From Jacaranda mimosifolia (taxonomy: Eukaryota > Streptophyta > Magnoliopsida > Lamiales > Bignoniaceae): a DNA stretch of 64,000 bases. The notes under the pieces are model-generated. The model had not been told where the DNA came from, did no database searches, and saw only the letters and a list, made by a program, of their open reading frames with translations. Location of the stretch: assembly GCA_018894105.1 (NCBI GenBank), contig CM032129.1, positions 33,435,468 to 33,499,467 on the forward strand. Reading direction: 5' to 3'. Below, piece by piece: positions 45,547-56,323 of the stretch. The stretch's first letter is position 1. Each line of letters starts with the position of its first letter. The translations under genes were made by a program, and so were the position numbers.

Positions 45547-46316
45547 CTATTTTTTCTCATTTTCTAGGTGGGGAGTATTATCTTCTCCCAAAATCCTTGT
45601 ATCATGTATGGATTAAAAGTCTTTGCGCATATTTCAAGTCCAATTGGGCCCATCTCAAGCTGACCAATGGATTGGAAATTCAAGTCCCAATCAGGCCCAA
45701 GGGTATATCCACTATTGCTTCTTGTATATGTTAAGCCCGGCAGAAGCTAAAGCCCAATAATACTATCTACTCACTTTTTGCTCCTGAGCCCAATTAACTA
45801 TGTAGCAGCAAGCGCGATGGTTTTACTGTACCATGCCCAAAACATTTTGGGCCAACGTCACTTTTTCAGTTCATCATTTTTAGGGCTCATTAGTTACACA
45901 TCCGATATTTTGAATGATTCTGACTACAGTCAAAATTATATTCGAAGTTTACAAAGGCCTAAAGCGTTCCTATGAAAATTGAGAAGTCCGTTTTATAAAG
46001 GAATTAGGTTTCATTGTGCTGTAAAGAACCTACGGCCCAATGGTAGAGCGATGTTGTTCGAGGAGTGCCAAGTCCTACAGCACCACGCGTTCGAATCCTC
46101 AGCCCTGATTTTATCTGAGGAATTTACATGTTAACGACAAAATTGTATCAGCTAGGGGGTTTGCAGTTTGGGGCTCTACTGATTCGCTTTGGCCAAAAAG
46201 AAACCGCCCAGGTGTGTTGACAAGAAACATCGCGCAAGCTTTGAGTCTGGTTGGTGAGGCATTGATTGATTCTCTACAACAACCCGTATCCCATCGTCAC
46301 ATCAACTCATTGAGCA
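45547..46316 (+). promoter_or_regulatory. Promoter region of the TAF8-like gene
   Basis: Six TGGGCY/RGCCCA site II-type motifs lie between about 45643 and 45860 (for example TTGGGCCCA, GGCCCAAG, AGCCCAAT, TTGGGCCAA). In plants these TCP-bound elements mark housekeeping promoters. A SINE relic (46030-46140) sits between the cluster and the gene. Confidence 0.45.
46030..46140 (+). mobile_element. tRNA-derived SINE relic
   Basis: CGGCCCAATGG (46033-46043) matches the A box consensus TGGCNNARTGG at 10 of 11, followed by TAGAGC as in a tRNA D-arm. CGTTCGAATCC (46088-46098) matches the B box at 10 of 11. The 55-bp spacing and lack of cloverleaf pairing argue for a SINE rather than a tRNA gene. Confidence 0.6.
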
Positions 46317-47102
46317 ATGACGAGAAAATCATCGCGGGAAGATAATAAAAAACCAATGGATGGGGCGCCACCAGCGGAATCGGAATTCTCATTTACCCTA
46401 GCTCGAGTGGCGGTAGCCCAGATCTGTCAATCGATGGGCTTCAAGGGAGCCCAAAACTCGGCCCTCCAATCCCTCACCGACATCGCCACCAGGTACTTGA
46501 AAGCAATAGCCAAGGTGGCTGCAGCCTCCGCCAATACCAACGGCCGCACTCAATCGAACCTCTCCGACATCATCGTGGCACTTGAAGATTTGGCATCTGT
46601 ACAAGGTTTCCCGAGCTCGTGGAGCGTAGCATCACCTTCCTTGTTTACGTCAGTTGTGATTAAGGATTTGATGAAGTTCGTGAAATACACGGATGAAATC
46701 CCGTTTGCTCAGCCGTTGCCGCCAAGGAGAATTTTTTTCAAGGGTGGAAAAGGGAAATTCTTAAAATATGGGGATGATGGAAGATGCTACTGTAATGGGG
46801 ACAGTTTGAAGCATGTGCCGAGGTGGTTACCGGCTGTGCCGGTGGTGGAGGTGAAGGAAAAGGTGGAGAAAAGGAAACGGGAAGTTAAATGGGGGTGTTT
46901 GGATGGTAGGGAGGAAAAGGAAGATGAAGAAAATCGGGGGTGTTGTGAGCCCAAGACGGTGGAAAGGAAATCGAATAATGAAATTGAATCATCGGGGAAG
47001 AGAGGGAAAGTGAGGTTCAAAATGGGAATGGCATTGGGTAATGCGGAACCGGTTGGGAATTTGAGGGGTGTAGGCATTAGAAAAAGGGTTTGGTGCGAGT
47101 GA
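46317..47102 (+). CDS. Histone-fold (bromodomain-associated) protein, TAF8-like
   Basis: Single-exon gene for 261 aa. Residues about 22-100 form a bromodomain-associated (BTP) histone fold: FTLARVAVAQICQSMGFKGA, then SALQSLTDIATRYLKAIA, then a helix with NLSDIIVALEDL. This fold pairs TAF8 with TAF10 in TFIID. After it come a PFAQPLPP segment, as in plant TAF8/TAF3-like proteins, and a basic, Lys/Glu-rich C-terminal tail with likely nuclear localisation signals and a KVRFKMG motif. The whole is shorter than the 350-400 aa of most Arabidopsis relatives (At5g15570/At3g02160 type), but the frame starts with a clear ATG, and the end with the RKRVW motif looks natural. The role in TFIID or SAGA-like complexes is inferred from the family. 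Confidence 0.85.
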   Translation: MTRKSSREDNKKPMDGAPPAESEFSFTLARVAVAQICQSMGFKGAQNSALQSLTDIATRYLKAIAKVAAASANTNGRTQSNLSDIIVALEDLASVQGFPSSWSVASPSLFTSVVIKDLMKFVKYTDEIPFAQPLPPRRIFFKGGKGKFLKYGDDGRCYCNGDSLKHVPRWLPAVPVVEVKEKVEKRKREVKWGCLDGREEKEDEENRGCCEPKTVERKSNNEIESSGKRGKVRFKMGMALGNAEPVGNLRGVGIRKRVWCE

Positions 47103-47199
47103 TTTATGAGGAAAGTGAAAAGAGAAAGATGATTTTGGACTTTTGGTTGCTGATAAGAAGCCCCGGCTGGTGATGCGGAACCACCCGACTCTCGTCTCA

Positions 47200-47277
47200 A
47201 TGAATTGGTGATCTGCCGTTTAACTTACTCTTAATTTCAGCTTACCGTAAGAGTATGTAAAAGGATCACCAATTCAT
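47200..47277. repeat. Long hairpin about 100 bp after the TAF8-like stop codon
   Basis: The left arm (47200-47232) and right arm (47249-47277) pair over a perfect 14-bp basal stem ATGAATTGGTGATC/GATCACCAATTCAT and, after a small bulge, a 15-bp upper stem with about three mismatches, closed by a 16-base loop. It lies where the 3' UTR of the TAF8-like gene should be. There is no match to a conserved miRNA that I know. Confidence 0.8.
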
Positions 47278-47535
47278 GAATGTGCCTCTTTGGAAATAAT
47301 ATGATTGTGAAGATCTAGTAGTAGGATAGCATGCATAAATCAAAATGCTAGCATATTTATTGTATAATATATCAATTTAATTAAATTTTAGAATTTGATA
47401 CAATGGTATGTTCTTCTATTTGTACCTCATCGTTGGAAGAAACTTGAGCATTTAATGATTCATTGCATGATTCAATTAAAGCCAAAACCTGAAGTTATTG
47501 CCTTTGATGTCAGGTGAGGGAGGCCGGCCCCGGGT

Positions 47536-47552
47536 GGGGGGGGGGGGGGGGT
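47536..47552 (+). repeat. Poly-G tract
   Basis: Uninterrupted G run following GGCCCCGGGTG; the third such tract in the window. Confidence 0.85.
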
Positions 47553-47947
47553 GTGTTCGTGTGTAAATTTGCCCGTGATGCATTCATGTACACCCGAGTG
47601 TTCCAAGTGTTTGTAATTAGATTCAAGGCGGAAAATCAAGTCTCTCCCTACCTAATCTGTGAGATGTAAATGCTCAACATAAACTGTGATTACAATATCT
47701 TCCAAGAAATATTACATACCAAAAATTGTGGCGGGGTCGCAAAGCAAAATACATCATTATTGTTCTATAACTTCTTGCTTAAAAAATCCCTAGAATATTA
47801 AAAAATCCCTAGCAATATTCTATAGGATGTTGCTTTAATACATTCACATATATGATCTAACAGATTTCTTAATGGACAATCGTAGCAGAGGCTGCCACAG
47901 CAGGATCAGCACAGATCCACAAATGAATTGCCGAAGCAGCACGAAAT

Positions 47948-49991
47948 TCACTTCCCACAATTGAACCCCTTGCAGGCAGAGAGCACTATGATGAGGATCA
48001 GTGCAATCACAATAGCCAAAACAATTAGCTTAATCTTCATGTTTCGCAGCCACATTTTTCTCCGAATGTTGGTTCCTGTAGTCCTGAAGTCCTGGGCCTG
48101 TTCATACACGGATATAATTTGGCAAGAAAGGATGCAGACGGGTTAGCATAAAACATGAATAGATGGAAGCATGCACGCGCGCGCCCACAGGCGCACAAAT
48201 AGAGTGACAAAGAGATGCGCATAGATATGCACAAACACAAATAGAGAGTAACAGAGAGACCTGATGATGAAGATTCTCAGTCTTATCCACCAGTAGCTCT
48301 ATCTTTTCTCCACGATCTAGAACCTACACCAATAAACGCAGATTTGGAGTAAATTCCAGCTTCAATATAATGTCAACAGTTGATCTCAGAAACACCAAGA
48401 ATAGACTGAGAGCAAAAGAAAGATGAGAGGGAAAAGACAGATGGGTTATGTCCCTTTTTCAACTTTCTGACAATTATTCGCCAAAAACAGAACAAAAGAT
48501 ACGTCTAAGGATGAATGAAGACACTAGAAGATGCAGCAGCATGAAGCAATCAGACAAGAACGGAATGAATTCATTCAAGTCTGCATTCAGGCCAGATAAT
48601 ATATCCTCCGACAAGTACACATGCCAACTGTCATTCATCCAACTATAATGTATCTCTACGTCAATCATGCCTTAGGTGGCACATTCTTATTTGGGAAATT
48701 GAACAAAGTGAGACATTCACCAAAACGGAATCCAAACTTCAAGTTTTGGAGAATATCCCTTGAATTAATTGAACATAAAAGATAGATAATCTTCATACAA
48801 GCTAAATGCAGTCTCATACCTTTTCAATATTTTCCATCATAACACCCTTAACTTCTGAAACCTGGGCCTTAACCTGTGCAAGTTTGCTTATCTCTTCAGG
48901 GTGCTCAATGCAGTACTGCATATGTTGCTTCAACTTTGGTCTGAAATAATGGTTTTTGAGAACTCAGTTTTCTATTTAAACAAAAGAAACAAAATCCTAC
49001 ACATGTTGATGTTGTTATGACAAACTTAATACCCAAAATCTTTGTTAAGGCCATTTACAGGAGCTGTTGCTGCCTTCCCACCACCATATTTCGTCACAAA
49101 GTCATCCTTAACACGGTCCAGAAAAGCCATGGGGACCTGTCTCCCTGCTGATTCTTCCGCAACCACACAATATGCTGCATAGAAGGTCAGTACTAGTATG
49201 TGAATTGATTACTCAACAGAGTTCATTTCTTTCTAAATAATGACTACTGCATGCCAAAAGTTTGCGGCAATTAGAAATAGTCAATTCAATAAATTGCTGT
49301 TCATTGTTATTGATGCCTCAATTACTTCAGCAGAAGTGAAGCCACAATTGCATTGAATCTGCAAAACCACTTTTGATGACATTAATAATATTTCAGTCAC
49401 TTCTTTTAGGCACAAATATTACATTTTAATCTTATCAAAAGTATCACTCACTCAGTCGTTTGTTTCATGGAGATACAAAATCACCAGATTCGACTTCTCT
49501 AAACGAGAAAAAATGAAAAAAACGAGAGAGATGGTGTAGGTCAATACAGAATACGAGAAAAATAAAAATCAAAGAATAATCCTCTGCATATCTTCCGCAC
49601 AAGGCCATTAATTCTCGATCTAACATATTACTGGACAACTAAGATGTACAGAAGCAAACCACGAATAAAAAAATCGCCACGGGATTCACCAGCTTATAAC
49701 TAAATTGAAAACTATAAATCCACACCACGCAATACAGAGAAAATTGAAGTATATATCCCAAATAGTTGTGGTAAAAACCAACTTACCGAAGCCATCATGG
49801 ACAAGGTAATTGAAGGTGTGATTGTCGCAGTTGTAGGTAAACCTGTTGTTCGAGGAAGGTAGCTTCTGGAGGCACTGGTAGGCAATGGAATTGAAGTTAC
49901 CACTGAATTCCGTGTACTCGGCCAGTACTACCGGCGGCGTTCCACGCCCCACCAGCGCATAGATCAGCGTCTTACGGCTGTTCTGCCCCAT
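47948..49991 (-). CDS. VAMP72-family R-SNARE (longin synaptobrevin), 5 exons
   Basis: R-SNARE that drives fusion of secretory or endosomal vesicles with the plasma membrane in plants. Exons 49991-49787, 49174-49033, 48940-48820, 48323-48261 and 48097-47948 (GT-AG) give 226 aa, the usual VAMP72 length. Residues 1-120 are the longin domain, with [20 protein letters not shown] and FNYLV, then [16 protein letters not shown] in exon 2. The SNARE helix follows in exons 3-4 ([13 protein letters not shown] heptads, [18 protein letters not shown]) with the central Arg in VLDRGEK. Exon 5 contains the basic juxtamembrane IRRKMW and a C-terminal membrane anchor ([19 protein letters not shown]). The acidic insertion of VAMP727 is absent, so it belongs with VAMP721-726. 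The N-terminus ([20 protein letters not shown]) has a few extra residues compared with Arabidopsis VAMP721/722. Confidence 0.94.
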
Positions 49992-51327
49992 TTTGACCCA
50001 CTCAGGTGTTTCCTCGCCTCTATCAGTGTTTATTTTTATCTTGTCTTTCTCCAGATCTTGGAATACTTTCGACGCAGTTGAATATCGAATACCGCGTAGC
50101 CCCTTCTCTCTCTATACCTGTCTGTCTCAGGTAGAGTGATAAGACAAGAAACGGAAGTCGAAGGCTTTAGGTGGCTTTACGCTAATGTACTCTCATTTTA
50201 TTCTATTCTGCTTTTGCTTCGGAAATAGATAAACCATGCCTGGAACATGAGTTGGCAATTGAAAATTGGCCCTTGAGATGACGTTACTCAATAGGCAATA
50301 TTGAAATTTACCACTTTTTAACAATATTCTTTCTATCCGAAAATAATCATTATAGTATTCTAATTCCTGTTTGGTTTCATTTTCATTTTCATTTTTGATG
50401 TTCAGAATTTTCAAATTGGTGAAAATTAATTAGTGAAAATGAGTTTGTATTTGAATAAAATGTTGAAAATGTAATGATTATGTTGGTTTTAATAGGTTGT
50501 ATGTGGAGAGAAATAAAAATAATAGAATAAAGAGAGAATATATTCATATTATTGGAGAATACGTTTTAAAAATAAAAATGATTTGGATGAAAATATGTAA
50601 AAAATGATGTGTTTTATTCCGAAATAGTAAAAAATGTTAAAATGGAGATTGAAAATGAAACCAAACGGGTTCTGTTCTTGATAATTTTGGTTCTTACACG
50701 TTACTTTTGTGCTATACGTTTTAACAATATTCAGTAACATTGAGAATTATTATGTTACGAAAAAAGATAAGGTCAACTACAGCAGAGGACTCTTTATTTA
50801 TTTATGCTCAAACCATATTGTTATACAAAAATAAATAATTAGGTAGACGAGCCTTGTTTGCCTTGTTGTGGAATTATAGGTGGCAATTGATAACATATCG
50901 CTCATATGGTGGCAATTATAGTGGAATTGCCCCTTTCAGATAGCGAAAGTTCAACCAGCTTAGTTCCCTTGTCAATTATCATACAGAAGGCACAAATTCA
51001 CTTCACTCTGCTTCTAAAAATACCATTACATGTTTCACTAAAGTTATAAATATTATAAATACACCGCATCGAAGGGGGAAAAATTACGTATAAACAAGCA
51101 ATTACCCTGAATCCTGATAGCTGTGTGTGATCAATCAATCAGGCGACGGTACCAGATGCTCATGCTTTAATCTGTTTAAATACCAAGTAACAAATCGCAC
51201 TATTCAGTGTCTATTATCATAGTAAGAAAGCGACGATATCCAAAAAGTTGCCAACTGGAATAAAAATGTGTCCTCAATTACTTACAGATGCAATAGGGAT
51301 GAGAATGATTGCAGAATCTTGTAAAGT
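49992..51327. promoter_or_regulatory. VAMP promoter, MITE, and FKBP19 3' flank
   Basis: The 49992-50200 part should hold the VAMP 5' UTR and promoter; no TATA box is clear. A MITE occupies about 50364-50672. The rest is unique sequence downstream of the FKBP19 gene. Confidence 0.4.
50364..50672. mobile_element. PIF/Harbinger-like MITE
   Basis: About 309 bp with ends TTCCTGTTTGGTTTCATTTT and, from the right, GAACCCGTTTGGTTTCATTTT. TAA precedes the left end; the right duplication is lost. Closely related to the element at 14449-14764 (shared GAAAATGTAATGATTATGTTGG-type arm). Confidence 0.7.
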
Positions 51328-52743
51328 TCACTGGTGTCTCAGGCTGACCAGCTCAATATCAAATATGAGAGTCCCTAAGGTTGAGCCTTCTCCATTTGCC
51401 AGACGTGTTGGATTGAAAATGGTGGTGAATAGCCTCTGTCTGTCAAAAAACTGCAGACCAGAGATCAACTAAGAAATTGCACAAACAAAGGCAGCATGAA
51501 TTTACCGAAAGAAGACCAACAAAGGAGATGTAAAATAAAGAGGTAATCTGAATTCTGAAATTTATATCAGACACTGGCAGCAAACTTTCACGTTTAGCAA
51601 TGTCTTGTCCTCTTCTTAATTCACTCATTTTTCTCCTTCCCATTATTTCTAAATTTATGTTATGCTGAAACACGTACAATCCAACATTATTTCTTTGCTG
51701 AAATTTGTCATTGTAATTGAATATGACTGCAGGAAATGGAACACTGCTTAACAGTATAAAATGAGCAATTTTAACTTCAGTTAGAACCTTAAAAGAAGAT
51801 ACAAGAATGAAGAATACAAAGCAAGCAACTCGAAAGAATACATACATTAGGTGGGATGGGCTCTTGAGACGTATTTTGATATCCTTGAGATGGAGGGATA
51901 ATGACACGGCGAATGCCACCTACTTTCATTGATCTCACAGCTGATTCAATTCCAGATATGACCTAAACTAGTTCAGATGGACCAGAGAAAGGGACCTGCC
52001 GTTACTTTGTATATAAGTTGATAAAGCTAAGATGATATATATGAGAAGAGAAAGTGATCTATCTTCAGAATATAAATAAGTGTTCAATTCAAAGTATACG
52101 TATCATTCTCAGGTCTGTTCTACTCTAAAGCAATCAACGGAGATGAATAAGCATGAACAAATTTAGAGAGAATTATTTTATGATCATAAGTCCAATATAA
52201 GAAATCAAGGAGCAATTATATATAATTACTTTTCCTGAACCAAGAACAAACTCAAAAGGAATCGGTTCCCCATTCTCATCTTTATGATCATAAGTGGAAT
52301 CGAAGCGCCATCCTTGCTTTGCCGCCAATCTTCCATAGTAATGAATTACAACCTTTTCCAAATTAAACCAAAAATCAACCATCATATCAATTCACTGTAC
52401 TGAACCTCAAATACTCCAAGAACAGAATATAAAATACGGGAAGAGGAATATAACAGTATACCTTGCCGCCATTCGAGGGAGTTTCCCCATCATCACCAAT
52501 CCGAAGGTCCAAAGCCTTGACACCACCAGAATTTGGGAGCTCCACGAAATCTGCAAACGCGGGTTTGGACCAACTATAATTTGAACTGGCTAGTCCGGAG
52601 AAAAACGTAGTAATTGTAAAGAGCGACAGAGCTCTTCTTCTTGTTGGCTGTGGCAGTGTTGAAGAAGTAGCGTGTATTTTATGCGACGCAATTTGATGTA
52701 AAGAAAAACGGGTGGGGAATTGCAATTTAAGCGCCATATCCAT
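51328..52743 (-). CDS. FKBP19: FKBP19-type peptidyl-prolyl isomerase, thylakoid lumen
   Basis: FKBP immunophilin of the chloroplast thylakoid lumen. Exons 52743-52462, 52352-52230, 51962-51846 and 51450-51328 (GT-AG, phase 0) give 214 aa. Residues 1-34 are a Ser/Thr-rich stromal transit peptide. R35-R-R then a hydrophobic stretch and KPAFA-D at about residue 64 form a twin-arginine-type lumenal targeting signal with its cleavage site. The FKBP fold has VVIHYYGRLAAKQGWRFDST (beta strand plus the FD active-site pair), PFEFVLGSGKVISGIESAV, VGGIRRVIIPPSQGYQ and the family-specific PTRLANGEGSTLGTLIFDIE. This tail and the YDHKDENGEPIPF insert match my memory of Arabidopsis FKBP19 (At5g13410). The first ATG is used; a second Met lies two codons on. 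The promoter contains a tRNA-Lys gene in the same direction. Confidence 0.92.
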
Positions 52744-52945
52744 GGAAACTCTAGAGCTCAGCGACGAGCAGCGGATAACGGTTTTTTCATTTGCCGATGA
52801 TTTTCATTCCCGAAATACCTCCTGGGCCGGTGGACAGCCTTGACAATTGGACCTCAAATATGAATACGGGTCAACATTTTGCTACTTTCGGGCCTTGTGA
52901 CATGGTCTGCAACAGCTAAAAACTGGCCCAGAATTAGAAAACGAC

Positions 52946-52950
52946 AAAAA
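52946..52950 (-). terminator. Pol III terminator of tRNA-Lys
   Basis: TTTTT on the minus strand, 16 bases after the tRNA 3' end. Confidence 0.7.
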
Positions 52951-52966
52951 GCCACAAGCACATGCG

Positions 52967-53039
52967 CGCCGTCTGTGGGAATCGAACCCACGACCACATG
53001 GTTAAAAGCCATGCGCTCTACCGGCTGAGCTAAGACGGC
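52967..53039 (-). tRNA. trnK-UUU: tRNA-Lys (anticodon UUU)
   Basis: A 73-base nuclear tRNA gene without intron. The acceptor stem GCCGTCT/AGACGGC is fully paired with G as discriminator. The D-arm contains GCTCAGCCGGTAGAGC, an A box match. The anticodon stem CATGG/CCATG encloses loop CTTTTAA, anticodon TTT. The T-arm GTGGG-TTCGATT-CCCAC gives the B box. CCA is not encoded, as in nuclear tRNAs. It reads in the same direction as FKBP19, with its 3' end 224 bp before that gene's ATG. Confidence 0.97.
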
Positions 53040-53402
53040 CTGTCGATTGGATGTGTAGAAGTAGTTCTTCTGTTAATGAAATTTGTATACACTTTAACGC
53101 GCGGGAATATTTATGATGTAGTCGACATGGAAAGCATGCTTTGTTTGTCAATTCACCGATATTCTCCTGCAAAATTCACACGGTAGGCGTTCTTCTTTCA
53201 ATTTTCCAACATCGCTTGCCAGATTCGTTTGTCTTCGTTCTCTTTCTGCGAAAGTTGCCAGAAATTATATTCTCCACAAGTCTTAGCACATCTTCCCTTA
53301 TATATAGGCAAGGAATTAATCACACGATATCTCATACCATTCGTTCTTTCTATTCTTTTCTTTCATATTCTTTCTAATTTTTTTGATCACTTGTTGAGTT
53401 TG

Positions 53403-54116
53403 ATGGATGCTAATACCACTAACAATTCTCCACACCATGCTGGAAATCCTTCAGTAACATTCATCCAGGCATATATATATATATATATATATATTGCATA
53501 TTCATTATCTAAATTTCTTTTTTCCCACTTTGTTGTTTGCATGACATAATTTTCACTTGCACAGGGTGACAATGGGCAGATGATAATTCCACCTAAAGAT
53601 CTTAACATTGTCTGGGGCAAGGACAGCCGATACTGGGATGTACCAGACGACGAGTGAGCATTTTTCTTTGATCTATATATATTTTGACCGATATTAATTA
53701 TGATCATACAATTAATGACCTGCTGGAGTAAATTTTAATACAGGAAGTTGCCTGCAGTATTAAATCAAGTGTATTGGCTGGAGGTTACAGGATCTGTCGA
53801 CGGGACCAGTCCGGACAAGCAATATGAAGTGGGGTTTCGTGTATCTTTAACACCTGATGCATTTGGCTTTGGGGCCTCGCCTCTCTACGTTATGGTTAAG
53901 AGAGGGAAAGACGGGAAATTCGTGTGGAGAAAATTTTTGTTGAACCTTAATCAAACGGAGGTATTGGATATCACGGGGAAGTCGATGGAGCCTGATCAAA
54001 ATCAAGGCCAAAGCTCAAAAGATCCAAAGCTTTACTTTGGCCTGTATGAGGTGTGGAGTGGCAAGTGGAAGGGAGGTCTCAAAATTCACCATGTATTTAT
54101 ACGAGAATTGCCATGA
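53403..54116 (+). CDS. Phloem protein 2-like (PP2-A9/A10 type), 3 exons
   Basis: Phloem-lectin family protein; PP2 proteins bind chitin-type or N-glycans and some move in the sieve sap. Exons 53403-53453, 53565-53653 and 53744-54116 give 170 aa, the size of the single-domain PP2-A9/A10 group. The start MDANTTNNSPHHAGNPS is short and disordered. The lectin domain begins IPPKDLNIVWGKDSRYWDVP in exon 2, and continues with LNQVYWLEVTGSVD and YEVGFRVSL in exon 3. The end is LYFGLYEVWSGKWKGGLKIH, the usual W/Y-rich PP2 strand. Exon 1 has two possible donors: TCA|GTAACA (used here) and, 15 bases on, CAG|GCATAT, a GC-AG donor that would add five residues in frame. Confidence 0.9.
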
Positions 54117-55974
54117 ACGCTCAAACGCTTTTACCATCTTAATTATTCATAATAGAAATGATGGATTTTGGGTTGTGCTACATAAAATCTGACCTCGTCC
54201 CATTCTTCAGTTTTTGGCACAATAATCACTGATCGATCATTATCTGCTCTTTTACCATCATCCTTTTGGCACAATATTGTTCTAGTCTTACACCCCATAT
54301 TAATTTAGGGTGTGTTCATTTCCAGACCATTCTTCAGGTCAATGCTTTATGAGTATTTCACTTTCACAACAGTTGAAGAGAGAAACAGCAAGAAATTCAT
54401 CACCGGCCATCGGGCACATAAGTTTAGGTCATGAATTGAGCCGGGAGAAGCCCACTTGAAAGTAGGAAATTTTACTACCACAAGAATGGAATAAACCATC
54501 ATGAGTGTGAAAAAATTTCAAGAATATATTTACATATATGTGGCCATGACAAGTTGGACAAGAAAAAGAAAGATGAAGAACCCAACGCCAGAAATTCCCG
54601 AAAATGGAATCCTGCTTTCCTCAAGAAAAGCGACTAGTGTGAATGGGAAAAAGGAAAAAGAAAAAGAAGTCTTCCTTAAGTGGTATGGATCATGATTTGT
54701 CCGCCCAATTGAAGAAAGGAATATAACTACTTTTCCTATCTTGAATCATAAGATCAACTTCAAACCAAACCTTTTGTCAAATTGGTGAGAAACTCGTCCT
54801 GGTCACGCATGAGGATATAGCTTACAGATGGCTGCATGTACATATATTAAAAGTTCTGAATCTAATGTATCAACACAAGGCAAGACCTATCATATAAACT
54901 GATCTCTTTTACAATCTTTCTTAAAGTGAGTAAGTCATCTGTTATCTGTGTTATTCACTTCTCAAACACCCTAAGCAGTACATGTGTCTTTATCTTTCTT
55001 ATTTAAAGTATCCCATGTGTTTAACTTTAACATGATTCCCTTTAAATTACTTATAAGTTGATTAACTTTTGAACCTTGTAAATCCACATCTCAAGAATAA
55101 AGAATAAAGAAAAAAATTTCACAGAGATGTTTGAAGTGGAAAGGCTGCATGATTGTTGGAGGCATCAAAATTAAGCCAAACTATTAATGTCAATTTCACA
55201 AGTTTGTAATTTCAGCAATTATAAAATTTTCAAGTCTGACAATTATTGCTATATATATTATAGTTTATAATTATGTTGAATACGAAAGTCAAGTAAATAG
55301 TTATCTTTAGGTCAAAAAGTCAAGGTTACCCTCGCCAGAGCATGCGCACGCGGAATCTTAAAATAATGTATGAATCCTGGCCAGATGCTGATTAATCTAC
55401 GGTTTGATTCGAAGAAAGTGAGTTAATCATATATATCAGGACTGAATCACATTATTGCAGTTGGTAGGTCGAAATTAATTTTGCTCTTCCGCTCGCTATC
55501 TGGAGAAAGGATATATAGTTGATTAATGCATGTCGTTGTACCAAACAACATAATTAGGATTTGAGTATTCATATTTATGAATATGGTGCGTGGTTTATTA
55601 CTAATTAATCAACACACTTTGGTTTGTACTCTGACAACTGACATCTACTGACGATTCACTTTCAACTCCCAAAGAAAGCACAATTAAAGCTGGTCAAATT
55701 AGGTTTGTCTTATTGCTAATTACACTTAAAATTATATCTCGATTGCTCATCTAAATAGGAACACGCGTGCATGCGCACAGTCACATGATGATATCTCCGC
55801 AACCGAGCAGCACGCCTGGGAATTACAGGCATTACCAATGGTTGATCACAAGGATAAAGATAAAGATACCTAGCTATTTCCCAATTAGATTAGTTTTTAT
55901 TTATTCTAATTGAAAATTCCAACTAAATAATAATACAAAGACATTACGATTATATAGTCACAATCTTTAAAGCT

Positions 55975-56055
55975 CAGAAGTTTGTAGCTCAAGTGGCATT
56001 AATATCTCCTATTATATAGGATGTCTCGTGTTCGACTTTCTCTAAAAAAAGAAAA
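55975..56055 (+). mobile_element. tRNA-derived SINE relic
   Basis: TAGCTCAAGTGG (55985-55996) is a perfect pol III A box and TGTTCGACTTT (56029) a B-box-like motif, followed by TCTAAAAAAAGAAAAAA as an A-rich tail. Spacing fits a tRNA-derived head; there is no acceptor stem. Confidence 0.6.
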
Positions 56056-56301
56056 AACTCTAATCAACTATATAACTGTCTTTCAAACTTGTGATTAACA
56101 TAATCGATATTTAATACATACCCTCTATTCAATTAATAGCTTGCGTATATTTTTCACATAGTTCTTGCTTGAAAGAAGAAAAACTAGCCGCCATATGTTA
56201 GTGATTAAAAAATTAGGTAGCAATATAAAAGTTATTGTTCATGGTGTATATTGAATAATAATAAATTTTATGTTTGTCACCAAAATATATATATATATGT
56301 A

Positions 56302-56323
56302 TGTGTGTGTGTGTGTGTGTGTG
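56302..56323 (+). repeat. (TG)11 microsatellite
   Basis: Perfect dinucleotide run after a (TA)n tract. Confidence 0.9.

Larger units (their letters stand above)
47103..47947. other. Convergent 3' region between the TAF8-like and VAMP genes
   Basis: Holds the 3' UTRs of two converging genes, a strong hairpin (47200-47277) and a poly-G tract (about 47536-47552). No coding feature. Confidence 0.5.
52744..53402. promoter_or_regulatory. Divergent promoter region between FKBP19 and the PP2-like gene
   Basis: The 224 bp ahead of FKBP19 end at a tRNA-Lys gene; the rest up to 53402 should hold the PP2-like promoter and 5' UTR (TATATATAGG at about 53299). No other element is clear. Confidence 0.45.

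Noticed and set aside
46030..46100. Candidate tRNA gene
   Set aside because: A and B boxes are good but no cloverleaf acceptor or anticodon stem pairs, so it is called a SINE relic.
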